Source: Siphonodentalium dalli (taxonomy: Eukaryota; Mollusca; Scaphopoda; Gadilida; Siphonodentaliidae). From it: a DNA stretch of 64,000 bases. This document shows, piece by piece, positions 12,590 through 24,700 of this stretch (position 1 is the stretch's first letter; each line of letters begins with the position of its first letter). The translations under genes were made by a program, and so were the position numbers. The notes beneath the pieces were generated by a model. That model saw only the letters and a program-made list of their open reading frames with translations. It had not been told where the DNA came from and searched no databases. Location: contig CP136063.1 in the NCBI GenBank assembly GCA_032622095.1, positions 24,184,987 through 24,248,986 on the forward strand, given 5' to 3'.

Positions 12590-15579
12590 CATATGTACTG
12601 CAGCTCGGTTCACATTCTCCTAGGATGATGTTCCAATATAATTAGATCATGTTGGCGGATCAAGCGCTGCACAAACAACAGGTTGTTATTGTTATTATTA
12701 TTACGAGAAACAATCAGGTGCATGCAAGACAAATTCGGGAACATGTACATTTGAAGATGTCCTGTCTGAATTCACAGCATAAACCTACCATATGCATGCC
12801 TTCTAGATATGGACTAATTAGTTCATGTTCCAACGAAATTAAAATCTCTCCTCGTCCAAATTGTGATAAGATGTAATGATTTACCAACATATTAGCATGT
12901 AACGATATCATGCTCGATCAAGTGGTCCTGCTAATGTTAGGGTACTATGCAGTTGGTGGCTCCTGCAGAATTGCAATGGCAAACCGATGCTGCTAAATTG
13001 GCGGTTATTTTTTTTCGAAAGCTGTAATGCTCGCGGCCTATGACTAATTTGACATACTGAAGGAATATAGTAACATATATATTGTAATATAATTCAATAA
13101 TGACACTTTTGGTTGTTTTAAACAGGAAGTGACCGATATGGTTAATATATCTTGTAAAATAATTATATAATGACACTTTTGGTTGTTTTAAACTGGACAT
13201 GATCGATCTGGTTATTCCTGTCGTTGTTCAGACAGCTGAATAGACCTGATAAGCTGCACGCTTTGGGTCGTATATAGACTATATCTGATTTTGTGACGTC
13301 ACCAATTATCTGATACGACATTTGTGTTTTGAATTTTAGCGACCACGTTTGTCGCACAGTAGGTTGGTGAGTTTAAAACATTAATGTCGTAATCGGAACT
13401 AAAATTTGAGGGGAGTTGCTATCTGAATTATGCACAGTGAAGTTCATTCGTAGCGGCGGTTTACATTTTATTGAGAACATAACTATGACATATTAAGGAC
13501 TGTCAAATATTTGCATTGGAGTGGCCTAAAATATAAATCGCGCGTGTAATAGGAAAATCTCAATCACTCTGGTAGGGCGGCAGACAATACTGGAATCGAA
13601 TACGAAATCCGTGACGCATGCAAACGTTATTATATCGTGTTTAAAGTTTTATAATTTTGCATTGTGCATTCGTGAAACTAATAATCATTAGTCATCCTGC
13701 TATGTTCATGAATCGACAAGGAACACATACTTATGAATAAAGCAGAAGATATATTCAGGTTATCGCGAATTCGGTCGATGGTGAAAGCTATTGGTGACAT
13801 TGTTCGTCGAGTTTCGTTGAACTCGACATGATGAAATTTTATGAATGAAATGAGCATGATGAAGTCGACAAGCTTCTTCGTATAGTACACAGCTCAATCG
13901 GATTGCGCACGCGCCGTCAATAATATAACGGTTAATTGCAGTAAAATACTGCCCTCTTGACAACAACCAACAGTCTCGACTTTTGAATACTTTCAGTTTG
14001 ATGTTAGGAGTTTATATTCTATAATAATTTGTACAAAAGGAAGGGCTTTTAAAACTTTTTTTTAGGTTTTAAGTCTGAGTGTTTCGTTAATGGTCATATT
14101 AAAAATAGTTTAACAATTTATATGTTCATGAATGTTTCGAACATATCAGTATTTGTTTTTTTCCTGAAATCGCTCGTATTTGCCAATCACTGGAAAATTA
14201 CAGCTTTGGAAAAAAATAACGGTACAGTTTCTTAACATCATAGTCTGGGAAATACTGGACATATTGGTGTGCACAGTATTGGCATGCCGTTTCGGATATA
14301 AAAAAATGTCCTAACTAACCCAATATAGCTGCCAAATGGTGGCCAGTATACGGGTGGGACCTTTGAAATATGTAAGAATGCACGATTACTTGTCAAATGG
14401 TGTAACTAAAACAATGGACATCAATAAGATGCTACACCATGGTTTAATATATAGATCCCGATCTACAAACTCTAAAAGGGAAAATATTACACAATATATG
14501 TACTTTTCTCCAAAAATAATCATCTTCTCAAAAGGCATAAAGAACAGACGGTAGCATGGTGGATATATTTGGTCTGTACAATAATTTCATGTCGTTTTGA
14601 ATTAATGGTGTACTAAACCCAAGATGGCTGCCAATGTGGTGGCTGTTATATGGGTGGAAATGGTGAAATATCTCATGTTCCAAATATACGTCAACATCAC
14701 CGCTATGGAATGTCTCACAACTCATAGTATTATTATATTCATGTCACACTCAATATCTGCCAGAATCATATCCCGTAAAACTCTAAGTCATACAGAACAG
14801 GCAGCTATCCTACCGTTGGAGTTTACGGTAGAATAATTTATATAATTGAAAAATAAATTCTGTAAATTCCTACAGTAATTTGTAATATTTCTCAGTACAT
14901 CTATTTATGCACAATCACCCGCAAACAGTAGCGGTATTTCTATATACAAAATTGTAAATATTACAAGCTCGTCCTCACATAAAAGTTACTTAAGAGCGTT
15001 ATAAAGGTAATTAATATTACCAGTCGTTACATCTGTGTCTGATTTAGACAATTTTCAAACTCTTTTATTGTATTTATGTTCAGGTTTTTAATTAATACTT
15101 TCCCCTCATCGTGCAATAGGGGTTTATGCATTGTTGCGATAAATATCCTGCTGATTCGGAATTGGTCATCGATGATCTTTTGACAGACTCTACCATGGAT
15201 TAAGTTGGAATCCGTAGTACGTAACATATGGGTTTGCATGTCACACGTGATATAATTGAATTCGCCTACTATGAAGTTATCAATCTGATGCAATAATTTG
15301 TAAGATGTTAAGACATCACAGCCCTTAAATTGCTGATTACAGGCCCCATTTGATCGCGTACTCCATGCTGAAGCTCATGCAGTATCATTCATATTAATGT
15401 GTTCGTGTAATATTCCATTTGACCAATTTTGGTTTTTACAATTATTCCGACCCATCAGTACAACGAAGGATTGTTGTTACGTACAATTGTTAATAATAAC
15501 ACATTTAACAATCTGTAAAATTATCATAGTATCAATTCATTGTTGTGATATTTGTAGGATCCATCCCATTGCTTTAGGA
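12590..15579. other. Intergenic or 5' flanking stretch of the lectin gene
   Basis: No separate gene is recognised. A 70-bp unit with TGACACTTTTGGTTGTTTTA is repeated twice (13,101 and 13,171). Two loosely similar segments with ATGGCTGCCAA/GCTGCCAAATGG lie at about 14,325 and 14,622. The promoter and any 5' untranslated exon of the downstream gene should lie here, but I see no decisive core promoter. Confidence 0.45.
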
Positions 15580-15736
15580 ATGCCACAAAGCAACGATAAC
15601 CGAAAAAGGAGGGCATGGAGGATCGCATTTGCTGTGTCTGCTCTTATAATTGTGGTTGCGGTTATTGCGACCGCCGTGTTTTTGACATGGAGCAGCATCT
15701 CATCCGTCGGCGGCACAAACAACCCAACATTTACTG
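15580..15736 (+). CDS. Exon 1: cytoplasmic tail and membrane anchor
   Basis: Encodes [14 protein letters not shown], then a hydrophobic run of about 22 residues (Ala, Val, Ile rich, ending FLTW), then a Ser/Gly/Thr/Asn-rich stalk ending NNPTFT. It closes with one base (G) before donor GTGAGT, i.e. phase 1, which matches the phase-1 acceptor of the EGF exons. Lys/Arg before the helix and none just after it support type II orientation. The stalk end and donor are repeated 61 bp downstream (donor at 15,798). Confidence 0.7.
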
Positions 15737-18700
15737 GTGAGTCTACCAACCTACACTCTAACTTCCGTCAGCGACACTAACAGCCCAACAATTACTGGTG
15801 AGTCTACCAGCAACACTATGAATTACGACATTATGATTTTAGCCCAACAGCATAGTAATCGTGTGTTGAGATGATATGTGCAGTAAAGTTATTTCGCGTG
15901 TTATTGTACTGAGCTTTTAGTAAAAGTCACGTGATTCCATTCGGGCCAATGGTTCATCGCGACATGACCACGCCGTGTTGTTGAGACAAAGTAAAATGAC
16001 TGACGAATTCATTATCAGCAAATTGAAAGAATTTGTGACGAAAGGAGTAATTCTAAGGTATGCATACTCATCACACTACCATATATTGACATCATTTTTA
16101 TCACTAACAGGTTTGTGTCTCCGGACCAGCTGCTGGATCTGGAATACTTAATTTTCCCCCAAATTGAAATCAATGTTGTCAAATAGGACATTGATTGACA
16201 TACATTACAAATAATGGTTTGGTGCAATGTTGTATACCAGGATAATATATACACACACAAAAACTCAATTCTGTTTATTTCCGTCTTTGTTTGTTGCCAG
16301 TGCGGTAATGGGAGATCAAATGAGGAGAGTCATTGGATAGTCAGATGTCTTAAAAGGCACTAATAACTAATTTTACTAAATAATTAACTATATACCAACA
16401 ACGGTTCGAATCTGATCATGACAAAATTATTGACAGGGATAAATTGACCCCATTAGTGTCACGAGATAGGTACGGTTGACATCAGGCTACTTACAGGTCA
16501 ATACATATTTGGCACGGACTACATGTCATATATGTGGTCGGATCATTATGACATTTGTCATGGATGTTGACATTGATATGTAGATGGGAACGTTTCATTT
16601 TGGGTTCATTCGGAAAAAAGGCCAACAGCGGCCATCTTGGATTTTTTAATTAAATCCATTGACCCGAGCTGTTCGTCAGATCATCATGCATATTGTCGTG
16701 GATGTTAATGTTGACATATATATGGGAACGAGTCATGTTGGGGTCATTTGGCAACCAAACATGGCCGCCGGCAGCCATCTTGGATGTTACTCTTTGCATG
16801 ACTAAATGCTTGGCACGGGCTACAGGTCCCCCCTTTTGTCGGATCATCATGACATTTTTCACAGATGTTAATGTTGATATGTAGATGGGAACGAGTCGTT
16901 TTTTGGCCATTCTGCCATGAAACATGGCCGCCGGCAGCCATCTTGAATTGTATTATTTGCATGACTGAATCGCTTGGTTTCAGGTCGTATTTTCGGTCGC
17001 ATAATTCTGACATAGCTGTATCGAGACATTTTGGGTTCATTTGGAACAAAATATGACATAAACGTCAGCGCCAGATGAAATGTTTGCAATGAAAATAAAT
17101 TTAATCTACACATATATGTACAACACAAAGCCTTTCACTGCATATTTGTTAAGCTTCTTGTTCATCATTCTATTTATTGCTCATTACACAAAATAACATC
17201 TTCCCAAGTGTGTGTGTAAAGTAGTCGAGCGTATCTTCAGTAGTAATTATTCAATTTATAGTCGGTGGCAAGATATGTGCTTACTGTTTAGATGACGTAC
17301 ATATCAAGTGTTATACTAATTGGTATACAGTTTCGATTTTCGTTCAAACATAAAGTTGAAAACGATGTCAGTCACCAAACATTTTGGTTGTGAACTTTGT
17401 CTTGGTTCCTTGTATCATATTCGAAAACGTCTCAGCTTTTATGACAAATAAGCGAATAATAGTTTAAATGATATCCGATGGTCAGCTATGATCTTTATCC
17501 GTCCAGTGCTTGTCCCGATTCGATTCGATATCGACATCGGACACTCAATTCGATTCTGGATAGGTTTCGGTTGCCGAATTTCCGATTCGCATGGCCCTAC
17601 TCCAAGCGGAAACATTCCTCTTGGATGTTTTTATTTGTACATAGCTCATCATTGCATTGATTAATATAATTCACTGTCTGATAGATAGATAATAATTTAT
17701 TTAGTAATATATAACCAACATAACAATAAAGTGTACAAAATCAATAAAATATGGTATAAATCACAGGGAGGTGGTATGACCAACTGGTCGTCTTCCTACA
17801 CCTCCCATAGAATAAACATATTCCGACTCTGAGCTACCCCAGGACAATATGGTATTTATTATTTGGCCTGCCAGGCTATTTATCATATAAGACTAAAATA
17901 CATTTCTTCAGTTATAGTTCTAACTATAGTCATCCAAATGAAAATATTTATCATAATTTTAATATATAAATTATAGATATTATAGATGACCAGAGAGATG
18001 ACTGAAAATGACTGATGAGATAGATATTATTTTATATTGCGGTGATCAGAGTATTCTTGTCATAGATACAATTCAATTAGACTAAAAGTAATAAATTTCT
18101 TGAAAAAATTTCCTGGAGTAAGGGGTAATATGGACTATTCATACATAAATGTGTAGCAGTCAAAACAGTGAAGGTTTTTACATTTAACAGTGTCTAAATA
18201 ACTATCAATAAATTCATCATATAATTCATGTTTAAATTTTGATCTAGGGCGAGTTGATTTAAACGAGGTTTCTAAGTTGTTCCAGAGTTTAGGAAAAATA
18301 TGAAATGGAAGAGTTTCTGATTTATCTGCACAGTTGCTTCACTATGATCGTGTTTAGTACCCGATTATGTTGTTAGTCGCGATGTGGACTAGCGGCTAAA
18401 CGACGATAAACCCTCAACCAGTCAATCGATAATAATTCCTATTGGCTCATATTATATATTACCACCGTTCGATTTTCTTCAATGTATTTTCAGAATGATA
18501 TTTAGAACATAAAACATCGCAAACTGGTAAACATATACACAACAATGTATCAACCTCAGATTGAATAGGAAGATTAATATTTCGAGGTTGTCCAGGTTTT
18601 ATGTTTTCGTGATATTTGATTGTTAAAGATTGGATCGCAGATGCGGGGCAAATATGTGCATATATTTCTAACGCTGTTCGATTGGCAAAACATTTCTTTA

Positions 18701-21700
18701 ATAGAACAAGTCAGCATCATAAATCGTAAATATATTAATGTAATCATATCATTGTGAAGAATTCTGCAGACATGGTGCTTATTTCGGTACTCACGATATA
18801 CAGTTATTGGAACTTACATACAATATAAATAGCTCACATGACACCATTGCACTGGAATTCGCTAGACTAGCAGCCTTATTATGTGTGGCGGCAATATTGG
18901 GATAATTATAACTTAGAACACACACACACACACTAAATCTAACAGGTCTGAATTTGAACATGACATCTTGGAATTCTGAAAGCGTATGACATACCGTTGT
19001 CCAATGTACACTAACCCAGATGATATTCTACAGTGTTGTTTTCATTTCAAGCAAGGTATTATTATCTAACTTTGGTATGTACGTCATAATGTGGTCAACT
19101 ACGTGTAGAGCGCTGACATGACATGATGTCACCCCATATAAACCGAGTAACTCGACACTTGATCTGAAAAGAAGGACATTATAGTATAGTCAAGAGACTA
19201 TAACTCTAAGACATAGAGTTGTATTTATTGAATATATGTCAATTGCGCTGTCCCTTTTTGTTTTATTCAATCTGATGAAAAGGAACACGCAACCCTGAAC
19301 AAATTGATATGCAATGTATGTTGGTCTTTTTGAATGTGAATATATATACACAATCAATAACACTCAATAACGCTCTATCCAGTTCGGACAACGTATAGAA
19401 TAGTACCAGTGATGGGGTAGTAAACAATTTGCAGGAAGTTGTGCCGTTTTTTGTATCTGGCATTTTCGTGTACCCACACCCCAAAACATGCAGACAAAAT
19501 ATGTTTTACTCCCAAAGTGTAGACACCCACCCTCCAATTTTCACTAATTGTGGTCTAAAACCACACACCAGCCTACTTATATCACTCATGTGACTTGGAA
19601 ACTATCTGCGTTAATTTAAATGACAGTTCAACCTATTTCAGAAACTGTTTTAATTGAAAACAAAAATTGTTAATAAAGGCAGACATTAAGATATTTTCAA
19701 ATACTGGCTGATAGGCATTTGTCTACCACATACATCCATTCGAGTCTCCAGGTCATGATGAGAGTATGCTAGGTCTACCTGGGTAGTCAAATTCCATACT
19801 CCACATGACAGTTAATCCTTAAAACATCTCAGGATAGTGAACCAAATATAGTCTTTCGACTCACTGTTGACATATTGTAGATATATCAGTTGTTAGCTCC
19901 AATTCAGCTAGAGTTGACATGTTTTGAAAATAGTTACACATATGATATTTACCACGCTGCACTTGCCATTATTATTTTATAAATTGCTGATATCTGCAAA
20001 ACTAGGTCACTGTGCAGGATACATACAATTCCATATTTGTTTAACTATTTCCTGATTAGTCAACAACCCCATTATCTAGCAATATTCCATATAAACCAAC
20101 CCAGTATCTATAATTAGTCCATACCACTTGTGTTAGTCTACCGGAGCAACTTATATTATGTTAAATGACAAGCAGTCACTAAGCCAGGCTTGGATACTTT
20201 AGGTGCTGTGGGAGTAATAGGTCATCTGAGTTGATAGACATGCAAATAATTCACTGATTAGATTGATGCGTTAATCACAGTTATTGTCTAGAACATGTTA
20301 ATCACATTAATGTTTGAAAACGTTATGCGCTCTGTTTGCCATGCACATAATGATCTAAGCTTAACGGTCTTAGTCATATGCGGACAAGTTTATTTAGTTA
20401 TTTAAGTTTTACAATTCTCGAAGCTTCGTCCCATATGCAACATGCCATAGCTTAATGTCATCTCAACTACGGCCAATTTGAGGTCCCCGTAACATAAATG
20501 TGGTGCTTGTGCATTTATGTTATGTTTAAACTGTTACAATTGTCACATATTGGCACACAAGGTCATTTTACAAAGTTTGCGTCACGTTGAGGTTTTAAAA
20601 AATGTGTTGTTTGGCCTCTCGGAGCACCTACCCACCCCGGCATACCTTTTTGCAAAATAGTCATTTCACCCTGCTAGTACATCCGCATTGCAGCTTATTC
20701 AGCCCAGTGCCAATTATCATCATTATATTACAGTCACAAAACTTCCAGTTCGCTCGTGCCGGCACAACCGTGGTCAATTCATGTCAAATCACGTATGCCA
20801 TCGATATGGGCATGTCCGACTTGATAGGAATCGCCAAAATGACTGAGCCAAAACATAGTCAGTTTGACTAACATAAGTAAGTTAATGGAAGGATAAAAGT
20901 TTAACAAACACAAGTTAGTCACTCTAACTACTAGTGATGCGGACCGGACCGGACGACCTTGGGTGGTCCGGTCCACTGCCAAGGCGGTCCAGTCCGGTCC
21001 AGGCCATTCCGGTCCGGTACACATGCCTGGACCGGTCCAAAACGGTCCGGTCCACCTATAATAGGCTATATGTTAATGAATTATCTGTTTTCTCAAAGTT
21101 TTTACTCTGTATAGTACAAACTATAAGGTTACTGAGTTCAGTGGCATTGCAATGAGTCCATATATGTTAAAACTTACATTGTTTGCCGATTGTATGCATC
21201 ATTGTCTGTCTCTGGTGGGATATACTGGGAACGAGGCACGATAATAGTATTTCTAATAATGCGAACATGCACTAATTAAATGTATTGGACAGATACATAG
21301 CTATAGGGCCAGAATGTGTTATAACCAATATAACATGGCACTCAACTGATCGTATGCATGATTCGTATCATACTTATTTTCATTAAATTGAAATTTAACC
21401 GAAATAACTATACTGATAACAATTATACAAATGTGTACTAATATGACTACTACATTAATATTGGAGTCTTAGAGATTCTGATGGCTGATTGTATAGTCCT
21501 GACAATTACAGTTATATACCTAAGTACAACTACCATTGGATTAATGTGACTGTCTTGTGTATGTACTATGTAATGTGGTTTGCATGTTTCTTCGATAATT
21601 ATAACTGTGAAAAACAATAGAATACTCGATTCGATATCAATCAAAATTGATTAGTTGATGCCATGTTACACTGTGTATGACAAATAGTGCCATACTCATT

Positions 21701-24700
21701 CATTTGCATGTTTGTCGCATTGATAGGGTGCTACATTGTTTTGGTCAGTGACTTAGCAGGCGGCCGGAAATCGGCGACACCAAAGCAGGCGACCGCCCAC
21801 GCTGGCACTTTCATTATAAGGAACGTGACATGTACAAAGTACATCTATACATTGTTTTCGTGGCATCAAACGTTTAATAGATATTAATCGCTTGAATGCG
21901 TCAATACATCGTTGCTAATTGATATGACGGCTAATACGCAATAATATTCGCGATAGTTTATTATAACTGAAGTAAAATAGTGGACCGGACCGGAGAGTAC
22001 CGGACCGGCGGCAAAAAGCGGTCCGGTCCGGTCCAGTGACACCCGGTCCGGACCGGACCGGACCGCGGTCCACCCTGGACCGCGGACCGAACCGGTCCAG
22101 AGCGGTCCGGTCCGCATCACTACTAACTACGAAATTTATGTCAGTTTAGGGTCACTCAACGCGAAGTATGGATGAGTCTGGAACACCAGTCATGTTATAT
22201 TTACATAAGGTTAGTTCGCCTATTTGTCTGGCTGCAGCCATTGCAAGATGCCATGCGTTTAGCATTGCATGTTCGATTAAAAATACATGTTCACAGTTGT
22301 TGTAACTAATGCTAAGGGGCCACGAATGCATCTTTAAAATGTGTGATAACCTCTACAGACAGTTGTTTACCCTTTCAGACATTGACGAATGTGAATCAAG
22401 ACCTTGCCAGAACGGAGGAACTTGTTCTGATGCAGTAAATTCCTACACATGTGCGTGTACATCCGGATACACTGGCGCCGAATGTGCAGTAGGTAAGTGA
22501 GCTGATGTAGATACTGCCACGAATCTGTACTGTGGCCGTACGTTCGTTGAGTTCATGCCCCACCAGTTAAAAACAATATTGACGTCCGCTGAATTCCTAC
22601 TCTATATACGAGTCCATACACGTACCCCCTCCGGAACCCCAGTCAGGCAACAATCTCTTCAGGTTATGTCGCGCTGCTTGCATTATTAGTTACCATGAGT
22701 TTAGCATTTGATGCTCGATTTTAAATATATAGTTACTGTTGTGGTAACTGATGCTATGTAATAATCTCTACAGGCAGTTGTTTATCCTTCCAGACATTGA
22801 CGAATGTGAACCAAATCCTTGCCAGAACGGAGGAACTTGTACTGACGCGGTTAATTCCTACACATGTGATTGTACAGCAGGATACACTGGCGCCGACTGT
22901 GCAGTAGGTACGTGATTTCTGCTGTCCAGAGGGCTGCAAACATGGTGAACAATATAAATACACAGATAACCCTTAAAGTGATGGAAAACACTGCTTTCAA
23001 GAAGGCTTTAAACAGGTGACAAAGTGCAAAACATGGGCGAGATACCATTGCTCTAATAAAATAGCATCACAAGTCACCCGATCTAAATTGATGGAATCTA
23101 TACTCATTAAAGTGTCATACAATAAAAAATTATGCCGAATTACAAAATTGGCACATATTGTGCACGACCATGGAAATGGTGTTACTGGCCACAATAGATC
23201 AGGCCATTCACTGTTAGAATAGGCATGTGTTATGCGGATCTATTCATAACGCCGTTCCCTGATGAAATTCCGCGTTATCACTATTATACTATAGTGGAAA
23301 AGTGCATCGAAACATATGCTCAATCTAAATTATGACTATCCGAGCGATGAAGGAACATGGACCACTGGTCTGGTGCTAGATTGTTAGGTATATTTCACAA
23401 CCAAAGCATTCAAGCCACAATTACATAGGGTTATGTTGCCCAAGGGGCTTGCAGAAACCATTGTAAATCGCCATAAGTTTTGCATTGAATCTTCAGTTTA
23501 AGATACATGTTGTAATTGAAGCACTGGGACAACGAATTCATCTGTATATTATGTGATAGTATCTGCAGACAGTTGTTTACCTTCCAGACATTGACGAATG
23601 TGAATCTACTCCGTGCCAGAACGGAGGAACTTGTACTGACGCGGTTAATTCCTACACATGTGCGTGTACATCCGGATACACTGGCGCCGAATGTGCAGTA
23701 GGTAAGTGAGCTGATGTAGATACTGCCACGAATCTGTACTGTGGCCGTACGTTCGTTGAGTTCATGCCCCACCAGTTAAAAACAATATTGACGTCCGCTG
23801 AATTCCTACTCTATATACGAGTCCATACACGTACCCCCTCCGGAACCCCAGTCAGGCAACAATCTCTTCAGGTTATGTCGCGCTGCTTGCATTATTAGTT
23901 ACCATGAGTTTAGCATTTGATGCTCGATTTTAAATATATAGTTACTGTTGTGGTAACTGATGCTATGTAATAATCTCTACAGGCAGTTGTTTATCCTTCC
24001 AGACATTGACGAATGTGAACCAAATCCTTGCCAGAACGGAGGAACTTGTACTGACGCGGTTAATTCCTACACATGTGATTGTACAGCAGGATACACTGGC
24101 GCCGACTGTGCAGTAGGTACGTGATTTCTGCTGTCCAGAGGGCTGCAAACATGGTGAACAATATAAATACACAGATAACCCTTAAAGTGATGGAAAACAC
24201 TGCTTTCAAGAAGGCTTTAAACAGGTGACAAAGTGCAAAACATGGGCGAGATACCATTGCTCTAATAAAATAGCATCACAAGTCACCCGATCTAAATTGA
24301 TGGAATCTATACTCATTAAAGTGTCATACAATAAAAAATTATGCCGAATTACAAAATTGGCACATATTGTGCACGACCATGGAAATGGTGTTACTGGCCA
24401 CAATAGATCAGGCCATTCACTGTTAGAATAGGCATGTGTTATGCGGATCTATTCATAACGCCGTTCCCTGATGAAATTCCGCGTTATCACTATTATACTA
24501 TAGTGGAAAAGTGCATCGAAACATATGCTCAATCTAAATTATGACTATCCGAGCGATGAAGGAACATGGACCACTGGTCTGGTGCTAGATTGTTAGGTAT
24601 ATTTCACAACCAAAGCATTCAAGCCACAATTACATAGGGTTATGTTGCCCAAGGGGCTTGCAGAAACCATTGTAAATCGCCATAAGTTTTGCATTGAATC

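Noticed and set aside
16395-16430. GGTTCGAATCT, a tRNA B-box-like word
   Set aside because: No matching A box, acceptor stem or anticodon arm could be assembled around it. The similar words near 2,300 and 4,250 also fail.
22754-24431. Pairs of identical short frames between EGF exons on both strands
   Set aside because: They are intron sequence copied by the 1,209-bp duplication. Identity reflects recent duplication rather than protein conservation.
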